Shown: positions 1 to 8,205, counted from the first letter of the stretch. The stretch is DNA of 36,362 nucleotides from JBGTCY01 sp041748615 (GCA_041748615.1 JBGTCY010000059.1:1-36362), one strand, 5' to 3'. A program made the numbers and translations. Notes: generated from the sequence alone by a model not told the origin.

Positions 1-90
1 TTTATTTCGTCAATGACGGAAATTTTGAAATCATAACTGATTTGTTTGCCATTTTTTTTTCGGCAGGGGGATTTTTCTTGTGTGTCCATG

Positions 91-130
91 TTGACCAAGG
101 TTTGTTTAAATTTTGGTCAACCTATTTTAG
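91..130 (+). promoter_or_regulatory. Inverted repeat overlapping a candidate promoter
   Basis: TTGACCAA (91-98) and TTGGTCAA (113-120) are perfect 8-bp inverted arms separated by 14 bases. Between and after them lie TTTG (101-104) and TATTTTAG (123-130), 18 bases apart, resembling the Bacteroidota -33/-7 promoter (TTTG / TAnnTTTG, one mismatch in the -7 box). The next gene starts at 155. The arms bracket the -33 element, which would suit an operator. The promoter reading is inference. Confidence 0.35.
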
Positions 131-154
131 GACGGGACACAAAACCACTTTGCC

Positions 155-1537
155 ATGAAGCCGGGCATTACCATTTCAAGCGTCCTGATTGCCTGCTCCT
201 TTTTATTTGCGACCGAAGGCATCAGCATTGATTTTTTATTCAGCATCCGCCAGGAAAAAGTTCCTGTTTACATTGCTGACACCTCGCGTGAAACTCCTTT
301 CGTGGTTTGGATGAATTTTAACGGGGATACGATTTTGAATAAAGACGTGATTGGCAGATTGCGCCAGGTGACGCCCGAAAGAATTGATTTGGTTTATACT
401 GATTTTCGCAGAACTTCTACTTTCAACCAGCCGGAACTCAATCGAAAACGATTGGAAACCCTGATGCAGGCTGCCCCGAATTTATTTATTTATGAAACAA
501 CGGACTGGCGATTTTACGGACAAACGAAAGCCATCACAGCCGAAAATGCGGAAGAACTTTTTCATGGTTTTTTAGTGTATCCCGTGAAAGTAACGACTGA
601 AAAAGTGACCCGGTTTGAAATGTCATTTTTAGACATGGCATTGGATTCGGCAATATCTTATGCCGGTGAATATGACAGCGCCTGCGTGGTGATGCACACA
701 AGAACAAGGACCCGGCTTGAACCAACCGGTAAATATCTTCCCAAAAAATATTGGCTGCAACACAAAACAAAACTATCCGATGAAAAAACAAAGCGCTTTC
801 CCTATTCGCAAAAGGTAAAAGTGCAAACCGTGCTCACCCGCTATGACACCGTCAGATGTTACAAGAAGGAATTTACGGACACAAGAATTTACAATGTAGT
901 CAGTGATTCATCTGTATTAAAAGCGCTGGAACGCAACAAACATTGGAAAAACAAATTAGTGGTTGCGGATGTCACCGGCAGCATGTCGCCCTATACCGCG
1001 CAATTGGCGGTTTGGTTTAAGCTGCGCGAAAACCTGTCGGATGTCAACCAATTTCTCTTTTTCAATGATGGCGACAACACTCCTAACGAAAAAAAAATCA
1101 TTGGCAAAACAGGTGGGTTTTACGCTTGTGATGCCGAGAATGGTTTTGACCAGATGTATGCCACGCTCAAAAAAGCGATGAGCCGGGGTAATGGCGGTGA
1201 TGTTGCTGAAAACGATGTGGAGGCGTTGCTGCATGGAATCAAGACGTGTCCCGATTGTGATGAAGTCATTCTCATCGCGGATAATTTCGCTCCCGTGAAA
1301 GATATCCGGCTGTTGCATGAAATTTCAAGACCGGTCAGGATTGTGTTGTGTGGCGCAGAACACGGCATCATCAACAGCGACTATCTTGAAATCGCGCGAA
1401 AAACCGGAGGTTCCATTCACACGATGGAGTTTGACATCACCAACCTGATACACCTGAATGAAGGTGAAAAAATTGTTTTGGGAAAAAGAGAGTATGTGAT
1501 TTCGAGAGGAAAGTTTGTGGTCGTGCGCGCTTTGTAG
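155..1537 (+). CDS. Secreted vWA-like domain protein
   Basis: 460-residue protein of no recognised named family. Residues 1-22 (MKPGITISSVLIACSFLFAT) form a signal peptide, so it probably enters the periplasm or is lipid-free secreted. The middle (about 60-260) is rich in charged and aromatic residues and unassigned. From about residue 267 the text VVADVTGSMSPY resembles the first strand of a von Willebrand A domain, with a D-x-T-G-S metal-site-like motif; later strands (EVILIADNFAPV, RIVLCGAEHGI) fit a Rossmann-like vWA fold of roughly 170 residues. A protein- or metal-binding role is inferred; no catalytic motif is seen. The ATG at 155 is chosen because it opens the signal peptide. The gene ends 2 bases before the convergent SDR gene. 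Confidence 0.7.
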   Translation: MKPGITISSVLIACSFLFATEGISIDFLFSIRQEKVPVYIADTSRETPFVVWMNFNGDTILNKDVIGRLRQVTPERIDLVYTDFRRTSTFNQPELNRKRLETLMQAAPNLFIYETTDWRFYGQTKAITAENAEELFHGFLVYPVKVTTEKVTRFEMSFLDMALDSAISYAGEYDSACVVMHTRTRTRLEPTGKYLPKKYWLQHKTKLSDEKTKRFPYSQKVKVQTVLTRYDTVRCYKKEFTDTRIYNVVSDSSVLKALERNKHWKNKLVVADVTGSMSPYTAQLAVWFKLRENLSDVNQFLFFNDGDNTPNEKKIIGKTGGFYACDAENGFDQMYATLKKAMSRGNGGDVAENDVEALLHGIKTCPDCDEVILIADNFAPVKDIRLLHEISRPVRIVLCGAEHGIINSDYLEIARKTGGSIHTMEFDITNLIHLNEGEKIVLGKREYVISRGKFVVVRAL

Positions 1538-1539
1538 TT

Positions 1540-2235
1540 TCAGCTATAACGCACATTCAATGGTCGCAGCTCCACTTCCACAGTCAGAAAATTATCCGGC
1601 ATTTCCAGAATCTGAACAATGTTAGTTGCAATGTCATCGGTCGAGAGCATGGTTTCATTCGCTTTGACACTTTCCACACCATTGAAAAATTCCGTATTTA
1701 CCGAACCCGGGCAAATGCTCGTCACTTTAATATTAAACTTTCTAACTTCCTTAAACAGCGATTGCGAAATTCCCCTGACCGCGAATTTAGTGGCACAATA
1801 TCCGGTGGCTTCTTCAATGCCGCTCAGTCCCGCGATGGAGGCGATGTTGATGATGTGTCCGAGTTGCTGCGCTTTCATTACCGGTATTGATTTACGTGTT
1901 GCGAAAAAAAGCCCGTTCACATTGGTATCGAACATTTCCTTCCATTGCTCAACGGGTATTTCATCCATTTTTCCAAAATATCCCAGCCCTGCATTGTTGA
2001 TGAGAATGTGCAATTTGTTGTCTAAAAATTCCATTGATTTTCCAAACGCTTCATCCACTGATTGCTGTGTTCCGATGTCGGTTTTGAAAAATGAAAAATT
2101 TTCATGTTGAAGCCGCGGCTCGCTGCGGCTCCATCCCGCTACGCGCACTCCTTTGTTCAACAAGGCTTTTGCAACGCTCAATCCTATTCCTTTGCTGACT
2201 CCGGTGACGATGGCAGTTTTGTTTGATAAATTCAT
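1540..2235 (-). CDS. SDR family NAD(P)-dependent oxidoreductase
   Basis: 231-residue classical short-chain dehydrogenase/reductase. The nucleotide-binding glycine motif TGVSKGIG is near residue 11, NNAG near 84, the catalytic Ser in IASIAG near 134, and YCATK (Y-x-x-x-K) near 147, so the Ser-Tyr-Lys triad is intact and the enzyme should be active. The substrate cannot be read from the sequence. SICPGSVNTEF is the usual PG motif after the active site. The length is typical of the family. It converges with the vWA-like gene and lies 90 bases downstream of the glycosyltransferase on the same strand, separated by a hairpin. Confidence 0.9.
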   Translation of the reverse strand: MNLSNKTAIVTGVSKGIGLSVAKALLNKGVRVAGWSRSEPRLQHENFSFFKTDIGTQQSVDEAFGKSMEFLDNKLHILINNAGLGYFGKMDEIPVEQWKEMFDTNVNGLFFATRKSIPVMKAQQLGHIINIASIAGLSGIEEATGYCATKFAVRGISQSLFKEVRKFNIKVTSICPGSVNTEFFNGVESVKANETMLSTDDIATNIVQILEMPDNFLTVEVELRPLNVRYS

Positions 2236-2261
2236 TGAATTTTGTTTTTTCTTAATCTCCT

Positions 2262-2299
2262 TAATTTCTTAATGGTTAAAAATTGAACCATTGAGAATT
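2262..2299. repeat. Intergenic imperfect hairpin between glycosyltransferase and SDR genes
   Basis: AATGGTT (2271-2277) and AACCATT (2286-2292) are perfect inverted arms. The pairing extends outwards to about 18 bp with one G-T wobble and one mismatch (CTTAATTTCTT against GAGAATTTAAG). The flanks repeat the words TTAA and CATTAAGG. It could end transcription of the glycosyltransferase operon or be a member of a low-complexity dispersed hairpin family; there is no U-tract typical of an intrinsic terminator. Confidence 0.4.
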
Positions 2300-2325
2300 T
2301 AAGAGGCATTAAGGTTTTCATTTTA

Positions 2326-3273
2326 TTAAACTTTTTCTCTTATTTCATAATGATTTCTGTCAGGTGCGTTGCGCGAAACAAGCTCTGCTATGAAACCTGT
2401 CAAAAATAATTGTACACCGATGATCACGGCCATTAAGGCAAGAAAGAAAAGAGGCTGGTCTGCCACATCGCGCACTTTGAGATGATGGGAAAGGCGATAT
2501 TGTTTTTCGGCAATCAGCCAAATCGTGATAGCGCCTCCGACAAAAAAAGAAAGCGTACCAATGGTTCCAAACAGATGCATCGGGCGTTTTCCAAACCTAG
2601 TGACAAATAAGATGGATAATAAATCAAGAAAACCATTGACAAAACGTTCAAGTCCGAATTTGGTCGTACCGTATTTTCGCTCCTGGTGATGCACGATTTT
2701 TTCTCCGATGCGCGTGAAGCCCGCTTTGTGCACCATCACGGGAATGAAGCGGTGCATCTCGCCATAAATTTCAATGGAGCGCACAACTTCCAGTTTGTAA
2801 GCTTTCAACCCGCAATTAAAATCATGCAATTTGATTCCGGTGAACAGACGCGTTACTCCGTTGAAAAATTTCGAGGGAATGGTTTTACTGACCGGGTCGT
2901 GTCTTTTTTGTTTCCAGCCTGAAACCAAATCATAATTCTCCGCTGTAATCTTTTGATACAATGCCGGAATTTCCTCCGGGCTGTCTTGCATATCCGCATC
3001 CATTGTGATTATAACTTCCCCCTGCACGATTTTGAAGCCTTCATTGAGCGCGGCAGACTTGCCGTAATTGCGCCTGAAACGAATGCCTTTCACCTGCCGG
3101 TTTTTTTCAACAAGCGATTGAATGATTTTCCAGGAATTGTCACGGCTGCCATCATCCACAAAGATTACTTCGTAAGTAAAAGCAGTTTTTTCAAGCGTTT
3201 TAGCTATCCATTGAAAAAGCTCGTTGAGCGATTCTTCTTCATTATACAGCGGTATGACAATTGAGATATTCAT
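2326..3273 (-). CDS. GT2 family glycosyltransferase, DPM1/GtrB-like
   Basis: Polyprenyl-phosphate-type glycosyltransferase family 2 protein, likely transferring a sugar from a nucleotide donor to a lipid carrier at the inner membrane. The start at 3273 (MNISIVIPLYNEEE, 315 residues) is chosen over an upstream in-frame ATG at 3366, because the shorter form begins exactly at the family's conserved first strand and avoids deep overlap with the DUF4199 gene. Visible motifs: VDDGSRDNS, the DxD-type metal site in MDADMQDSPEE, and FNCGLKAY. Two membrane helices lie in the C-terminal third (LFGTIGTLSFFVGGAITIW and PLFFLALMAVIIGVQLFLTG), as in GtrB-like enzymes. It follows the DUF4199 gene by 2 bases, so the two are co-transcribed and probably translationally coupled. 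Confidence 0.87.
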   Translation of the reverse strand: MNISIVIPLYNEEESLNELFQWIAKTLEKTAFTYEVIFVDDGSRDNSWKIIQSLVEKNRQVKGIRFRRNYGKSAALNEGFKIVQGEVIITMDADMQDSPEEIPALYQKITAENYDLVSGWKQKRHDPVSKTIPSKFFNGVTRLFTGIKLHDFNCGLKAYKLEVVRSIEIYGEMHRFIPVMVHKAGFTRIGEKIVHHQERKYGTTKFGLERFVNGFLDLLSILFVTRFGKRPMHLFGTIGTLSFFVGGAITIWLIAEKQYRLSHHLKVRDVADQPLFFLALMAVIIGVQLFLTGFIAELVSRNAPDRNHYEIREKV

Positions 3274-3275
3274 GG

Positions 3276-3821
3276 TCAGTTGGTCGCGGCTATGTCTCGT
3301 CCTGAAAACATGGAAATAGCGGCAAAAATTAAAGCATAGAGAAATCCTGCAATCAGCATAATGCAATACATCATGGAAGCGATGGCAAAATTAAAACGCA
3401 CTTTTTCAAATTTTAAAAGACCTTCCTCTAATTGATGTTTCGTTATGCGTCCGTCATTCCATGCCTGTGTGATATTTTCGGTCATCCTGTTTATCAATCC
3501 TTCAATGACCGTAGGGTCAATATAATTATACATGACATACATAAAACTTATCCATAATAAAAATCCAATCACAGAAACCATAAACACCGCCTGCAATGAT
3601 TCACGGAAAAGCGTATTCCTTCTGCGCACCTGCCAAACTTTGAATGCTGCATACATTTTGAAACCTACGATAATAAAAAAACTTACCAAAATCCAGGGTT
3701 TCGTCAGCAATGATGCATCAACAAGATAGAGCAACACACAATAAACAATGGTAACAACACCGGCTATCAAACCAATGCTCCTTCCCGTTTTTATTGGATT
3801 AAATGCAACCTGTTCCGTCAT
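3276..3821 (-). CDS. DUF4199 domain membrane protein
   Basis: 181-residue integral membrane protein matching the Bacteroidota DUF4199 family. Four hydrophobic segments are visible: residues about 15-33, 42-64, 77-103 and 144-170. The loop between helices 3 and 4 is charged and includes NRMTENITQAW, as in the family. No catalytic motif is seen and the function is unknown. Its start overlaps the stop of the dihydroorotase-like gene by 4 bases (ATGA), and the glycosyltransferase starts 2 bases after its stop, so the three genes form one translationally coupled unit. The arrangement suggests an accessory role for the neighbouring glycosyltransferase, but that is inference. Confidence 0.8.
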   Translation of the reverse strand: MTEQVAFNPIKTGRSIGLIAGVVTIVYCVLLYLVDASLLTKPWILVSFFIIVGFKMYAAFKVWQVRRRNTLFRESLQAVFMVSVIGFLLWISFMYVMYNYIDPTVIEGLINRMTENITQAWNDGRITKHQLEEGLLKFEKVRFNFAIASMMYCIMLIAGFLYALIFAAISMFSGRDIAATN

Positions 3822-5101
3822 TTCGCTGGTAAAATATTAAGATGCACTTGTTTGTTGTTTACCGTTCCCACCACCCTGCCGGTAAATTTCATTCCGGTGA
3901 GCGGTGTATTTTTTGATTTTGAAATAATATCTTTTTCAGAAAATGTCCATTCGATTGAATTATCAAACAAAGTCAAATTTGCGGTTTCATTTTTTTCGAT
4001 ACCCGGTAATTCAATCCCCAGAATTTTTGCCGGAGTGATTGCCAGCCGTTCCACGACTTGTTCATCATTCAGTTTTTTTCCGGCAGCAGTATTCAGGGCG
4101 GCATACGCGGTTTCCAATCCAATCATTCCAAACTCCGCGTCATCGAACTCTAATTTTTTCGACTCCACATCTTGCGGAATATGCAGACTTGCTACCGAGT
4201 CAATCGTGCCGTCCACCAACCCTTTCAGCAATGCTTTGATATCATCTTTTCCTTTGAGGGGAGGTAAGGTTTTATAATTGGTATCAAACTCTCCGGCAGC
4301 TTTATCTTCCAGCAACAGATTGTATGGACTTACGGAACAAGTCACCTGAATGCCTTTAGCTTTTGCTTTTCTGATTTGCTCTAAGGAACCCGCGGAGGAA
4401 ACATAAGCAAAATGAATTCTTGAGCTGGTGTATTCGGCAAGATAAAGGTCGCGCATTACCATCAACTCCTCAGAGATGGCGGGAATGCCCGGCACACCCA
4501 TGAATGCGCTGACCGCGCCTTCGTTCACCATCCCTCCGTTTCGAATCGTAAGTTCATCCGGATGACTGATAATCAATCCGCCAAAGGGTTTTACATACAA
4601 TAAACTGCGCAGCATCAATCCCGCGGACAAGGAAGAGTTGATGCCATCCGAAAAAGCGATTGCGCCAGCGCGGTGCATGTCGTAAATCTCGGTGATGTCA
4701 TTGCCCTCGCAATTACGGCTGACCGCACCGATGGGATATACATCCACCAGCGCGTGTTTTGATTTATTGATGACGTATTCAATTTCCGATTTGGAATGCA
4801 GTGCCGGTTTTGTGTTGGGCATGCAGCACACTTTTGTGAATCCACCGGCAGCCGCAGCTCGGATACCGCTGAAAATATCTTCTTTATGTTCAAATCCGGG
4901 GTCTGCAAAAAAGGTGAACATATCCACCCACCCCGGTGAAACGCAGAGATTTGGCGATGAAATTTCCTGATGTTTTTTTTCATTTTTCAGTTTCGCGCCA
5001 ATCTGAGTGATGACACCTCTTTCAATTATTAAATCTCTCTTCTGCAAATGATGTTTTGAAGCAGGGTCAATAACGCGAGCTGAACGGATAAAAAGGTTCA
5101 T
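3818..5101 (-). CDS. Dihydroorotase-like protein lacking metal ligands
   Basis: 427-residue amidohydrolase-fold protein of the dihydroorotase family, by overall length, the N-terminal beta region and conserved blocks (DPGFEHKEDIFSG, SSAGSLEQIRKAKAKGI, AEFGMIGLETAYA, TPAKILGI). The zinc-binding HxH after the first strand is replaced by F62 and F64 (VDMFTFFADPG). The usual His in the HVST block is Tyr (FAYVSSAG), TPHHL is SPYNL, and the catalytic Asp block ATDHAPH reads ASLHIPQ. These changes should abolish hydrolysis of dihydroorotate. Known non-catalytic PyrC' homologues serve as structural partners of aspartate transcarbamoylase; a similar role is possible but no pyrB is nearby. It heads the three-gene unit with DUF4199 and GT2. 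Automated annotation would probably call it pyrC. Confidence 0.85.
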   Translation of the reverse strand: MNLFIRSARVIDPASKHHLQKRDLIIERGVITQIGAKLKNEKKHQEISSPNLCVSPGWVDMFTFFADPGFEHKEDIFSGIRAAAAGGFTKVCCMPNTKPALHSKSEIEYVINKSKHALVDVYPIGAVSRNCEGNDITEIYDMHRAGAIAFSDGINSSLSAGLMLRSLLYVKPFGGLIISHPDELTIRNGGMVNEGAVSAFMGVPGIPAISEELMVMRDLYLAEYTSSRIHFAYVSSAGSLEQIRKAKAKGIQVTCSVSPYNLLLEDKAAGEFDTNYKTLPPLKGKDDIKALLKGLVDGTIDSVASLHIPQDVESKKLEFDDAEFGMIGLETAYAALNTAAGKKLNDEQVVERLAITPAKILGIELPGIEKNETANLTLFDNSIEWTFSEKDIISKSKNTPLTGMKFTGRVVGTVNNKQVHLNILPAK

Positions 5102-5237
5102 TGAAATATTTGAAGTGCAAAAATCCTGCGGGCTAAAATACTACAAAGTTTGGAGAGAATGAAGGAAGTATGTTCTGCGAATAATAACAGTATCATAATA
5201 TTATCAAAATAACATCACTATTTAGGCTATCTTCAAT

Positions 5238-5262
5238 CAGATTTTAGACTTTAGATTTTAGA
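5238..5262 (+). repeat. Dispersed repeat, TTTAGATTTTAGA type, copy 1
   Basis: This 25-base stretch, built from repeated TTTAGA words, matches the reverse complement of 18413-18437 with one mismatch. It is flanked by CTTCAA (5231-5236) and TTGAAG (5267-5272), a 6-bp inverted pair. A shorter related word (ATTAGATTTTAGAT) occurs near 10751. Function unknown. Confidence 0.5.
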
Positions 5263-5302
5263 CCCCTTGAAGATTTTCTGGAAATGCGCCATGAAATTAA
5301 AT

Positions 5303-5356
5303 GACCGACAAATGCGGGCTAAAGCCCGGTAAGGGTTGGGTTTCATGAACATTACC
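5303..5356 (+). repeat. Dispersed GCGGGCTAAAGCCCG repeat, copy 1
   Basis: About 50 bases aligning with the reverse complement of 14652-14700. Shared blocks are AATGCGGGCTAAAGCCCG and GTTGGGTTT, followed by a similar ACATTACC/ACATAACC end. The core CGGGCT-AA-AGCCCG is a tight palindrome. Elements of this look recur in intergenic DNA of Bacteroidota. Confidence 0.6.
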
Positions 5357-5374
5357 CCATACTAAAGCCGTTTT

Positions 5375-5485
5375 GCGTGTATGTGCAGTAGCGGATTAGA
5401 AGCGATTCCCTTTTCGTTTAGTACAAAGTTTCTAAAAACACCTCCCTTCGATTTACCACTGCACCCGCTATTGCGACATACACGC
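5375..5485. repeat. Long inverted repeat, possible stem-loop element
   Basis: GCGTGTATGTGCAGTAGCGG (5375-5394) faces CCGCTATTGCGACATACACGC (5465-5485). The reverse complement of the right arm reads GCGTGTATGTCGCAATAGCGG, so the arms pair over about 20 bp with one bulge and one mismatch, enclosing about 70 bases. It may be a MITE-like remnant or a recombination-type hairpin; no integrase or transposase gene is nearby. Confidence 0.5.
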
Positions 5486-5514
5486 TGTTTATTATATCAT
5501 TCCATCAAAACACA

Positions 5515-8205
5515 TTAACCCGTATTTTTTAGTCCGCTTGACAAAGCATTGATAATACTCAATAGTTGTGTTAAAATGTTTTCCTTTTCAATTGAATCTA
5601 CTTCAGGTATTGCTCTCCATTTCTTAATGTAATCGATATGTAATTGGTGCAAAATATTAAGTTTTTCGCTTCTGCAAGACAGGTTATCAAATTGAGCGGT
5701 TCTTCTTGAAGTTGCAGGTGCTTCCAAACATTCTTCAATCATTTGAAAGCCATTATCAAAGTCCTTTAGTATTTTGGAAATGAAAATTTTACTTCTCTCT
5801 ATATTGTCATCTAAACCCGCATAGTTTTGCATGATTTCTTTATTGGCTAGGATCAGGTTGGTCTCCGTTTGAATTAGTAAAAACTTCAAAAATGGCCATA
5901 TTTTAACAGCATTTTTGAACTGTTCAAAATCCTTCGGACTGTGGGATTTGAGGTTTTTTAAAGCAGTTCCTATACCATACCAACCTGTAATAGACATACG
6001 CGAAAGATTCCAACTGAACACCCAAGGAATTGCTCTTAAATCACTCAGCGTTCTGTTTCCGGTTCTTCGTGCAGGCCTTGAACCTATTTTAATTTTTTCC
6101 AACACATCGATGCAGGTAACTTTGCTGTAGAAATTTATAAACCCCGATTTTTCTACAAGTTCAAGGTATTGTTCTATTGAATTTTTTGACAAAGCATCCA
6201 TAATTTCAAGAGGATACTTATTGTTACCCGGAGGATATTTGCTCAACATATCTTGTTTAGCTACTCCGACTGCAAGGGCATTTAGGTTGTAAGTTGCTGT
6301 TAGGAGATTTCCAAACAACTGTGCTATCGATTCTCCTTGCACGGTTATTTTGATGGTTTGATTTACCGTATTAAGGGGTTTGCTTTCCAAAAAACGGTGG
6401 TATTTACCACCTCCCCGGCTTATCGTACCTCCCGTTCCATGAAAGAAGTATGCTTGCAAATTATTTTGTCTTACCACTTCCGAAAGTTGTTGTTCGCCCT
6501 TGTAAATATTCCACCTGCTGGCTAGGGTTCCGCCATCTTTATTACTATCACTGTATCCCAACATAATTTCTTGAGTGTTTCCTATCAGCGAAACTCTACC
6601 TTGTGTCGTCTGGTGCTTCAAGAACTGATCTAAAATATCAGACCCTTTTTGCAAATCCTCAATAGTTTCTAAAAGGGGAACAACTTTTATGGTTGTATTG
6701 AGCAATTGAGTTTCTTTCATTAGAAAGTAAACCACCAATAGGTCACTCAAATTTCTGGTCATGCTAACGATGAATGAACCTATTCCCCCTTCACCATAGT
6801 TACTGATGTGATTATAAACCACCCTATAACAATCCAACACATTATCAGCTTCATCACCGTAAGACAAACTTGCATCCGTAATCAATTCACTATTTTTCAA
6901 TTGTTGATTTAAAAAAGCTACTCGCCTATCCTCACTCCAATTTTTGAACTCATAGTCTTCTTCACCATTGGTTTTTAGGATTTGAGAAATGGCTTTGTCA
7001 TGAAAGGCACTATTTTGTCTGATATCAAGTTTTGCGAGATGAAAACCAAAACAATCAATGATTCTTTCTAAGGGAAAAAGAATGTCATAAGCCAAATTTC
7101 CCATGCCATTTTTTACTAAAATATCTCTTAAAAATTTAACATCTTGTTGTAGGTCTTTACACGATTTGTAATAAGAATTCGCATCGGAAAAATTATGTGA
7201 TAGGGTATTGTCTAATCTGATAATCATCAATCCTATGTATTGCCTCCAAGGCTCGTGAGGGTTTCTTTGAATAGCCTCTTGGGCTTTTTCTCCTAAATCT
7301 TTTGCTTTCTCTTTAATTTTTTTATTTAGCTCGTAAGGAATAGGATTGCTAGTTGCTGAAATAGAGCATTTAACAATGGTTTCTACTAATTTATTTCTTA
7401 AAAGGGAAAGCGCTTCATTTCTGTGGATTAGCAGGGTTTCTTGGGTAATTGCAGGAGTTACTAAAGGATGTCCGTCACGGTCGCCCCCTACCCAGCTGCC
7501 AAAGGTAAATTTCGGAAATGCATTGGAGGTGTTCAATGCATGAGGATTTAATCCTAACTCAATCCAAGTTGCTTTTAAAAGCTCATCACTTTTTTCTAAA
7601 ACTAATGGAAAAATGTTTTTCAAATAATAAACAACATTCGCCCTTTCATCTTGTATTCGAGGCTTTTCCAAGTATATTTCTCCGGTTCTCCACCACCTTT
7701 CCAGTAAATGAATAATTTTCTCTCTGATGGTGTTTTGTTCAAGTTTGCAAAAGGATGTATTCTCTCTTTTTACCAACAAAAGGTAAAGTTCCCGGTGAAT
7801 TTCAATTACCGTTACCCGTTTGGCTTCTGTTGGATGGGCTGTTAGTACAGGAATGACATGGGTGTTTGAAATAGACGTGAGCATTTCCACCTCACTTATT
7901 CCCTTTTCTTTCCATAGCTTTATGGCTTCAGCCCAAGAACCTCTATTGGCATGAGTTTCTAATTTATTATCAATTTTCCTACGGTATTGCGTTGAAGCAT
8001 TTTCTTCAACCAAAGTCATTAATTGAAAATAAATGCTTAAAGATTGGATGATACGGTCGTTAGAAAGCTTGTCATTTTTAGAAAACTTATTGTTTCTAAT
8101 CAATTGTATTATTTCATTCTCATTGATTCTTGAAAGCATTTCTATGTAGCAATCAATAATGAATGTTCTATTATCACTTAGCTTTTGAAAAAGATTATTT
8201 TCCAT
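5515..8205 (-). CDS. ppc: Phosphoenolpyruvate carboxylase, divergent type
   Basis: 896-residue enzyme that carboxylates phosphoenolpyruvate to oxaloacetate, refilling the TCA cycle. Hallmarks: LTAHPTEAKR with catalytic His124; FGSWVGGDRDGHP; GYSDSNKDGG; VQGESIAQLFGN; PWVFSWNLSR; and the C-terminal NTG that reaches the active site. In the mobile loop, the usual FHGRGG reads FHGTGGTISRGGG near residue 590, so the first loop arginine is Thr while the later RGG arginine is kept; divergent homologues with altered loops exist, so activity is still likely. The start at 8205 leaves 119 residues before TAHPTE, close to the family norm. The gene is visibly more AT-rich than the genes on either side and stands alone between two repeat-containing gaps, which suggests separate acquisition. 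Confidence 0.93.
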   Translation of the reverse strand: MENNLFQKLSDNRTFIIDCYIEMLSRINENEIIQLIRNNKFSKNDKLSNDRIIQSLSIYFQLMTLVEENASTQYRRKIDNKLETHANRGSWAEAIKLWKEKGISEVEMLTSISNTHVIPVLTAHPTEAKRVTVIEIHRELYLLLVKRENTSFCKLEQNTIREKIIHLLERWWRTGEIYLEKPRIQDERANVVYYLKNIFPLVLEKSDELLKATWIELGLNPHALNTSNAFPKFTFGSWVGGDRDGHPLVTPAITQETLLIHRNEALSLLRNKLVETIVKCSISATSNPIPYELNKKIKEKAKDLGEKAQEAIQRNPHEPWRQYIGLMIIRLDNTLSHNFSDANSYYKSCKDLQQDVKFLRDILVKNGMGNLAYDILFPLERIIDCFGFHLAKLDIRQNSAFHDKAISQILKTNGEEDYEFKNWSEDRRVAFLNQQLKNSELITDASLSYGDEADNVLDCYRVVYNHISNYGEGGIGSFIVSMTRNLSDLLVVYFLMKETQLLNTTIKVVPLLETIEDLQKGSDILDQFLKHQTTQGRVSLIGNTQEIMLGYSDSNKDGGTLASRWNIYKGEQQLSEVVRQNNLQAYFFHGTGGTISRGGGKYHRFLESKPLNTVNQTIKITVQGESIAQLFGNLLTATYNLNALAVGVAKQDMLSKYPPGNNKYPLEIMDALSKNSIEQYLELVEKSGFINFYSKVTCIDVLEKIKIGSRPARRTGNRTLSDLRAIPWVFSWNLSRMSITGWYGIGTALKNLKSHSPKDFEQFKNAVKIWPFLKFLLIQTETNLILANKEIMQNYAGLDDNIERSKIFISKILKDFDNGFQMIEECLEAPATSRRTAQFDNLSCRSEKLNILHQLHIDYIKKWRAIPEVDSIEKENILTQLLSIINALSSGLKNTG

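Larger units (their letters stand above)
5102..5514. other. 413-base intergenic region with several dispersed repeats
   Basis: No coding sequence is supported here. The stretch holds a 25-base repeat word at 5238-5262 (second copy, inverted, at 18413-18437), a GCGGGCTAAAGCCCG-centred repeat at 5303-5356 (second copy at 14652-14700) and a long inverted repeat at 5375-5394 / 5465-5485. It separates two minus-strand units, so it should hold the promoter of the dihydroorotase-like operon; a weak -7-like box TATTTTAG lies at 5133-5140 (minus). Confidence 0.6.

Noticed and set aside
46..231. Short plus-strand frame starting at 46
   Set aside because: It overlaps the signal peptide of the vWA-like gene in another frame, has no recognisable pattern and covers the candidate promoter.
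5375..5485. Integron attC site
   Set aside because: The arms form a hairpin but I do not see the conserved GTTRRRY/RYYYAAC core pair or an adjacent integrase, so only an inverted repeat is claimed.
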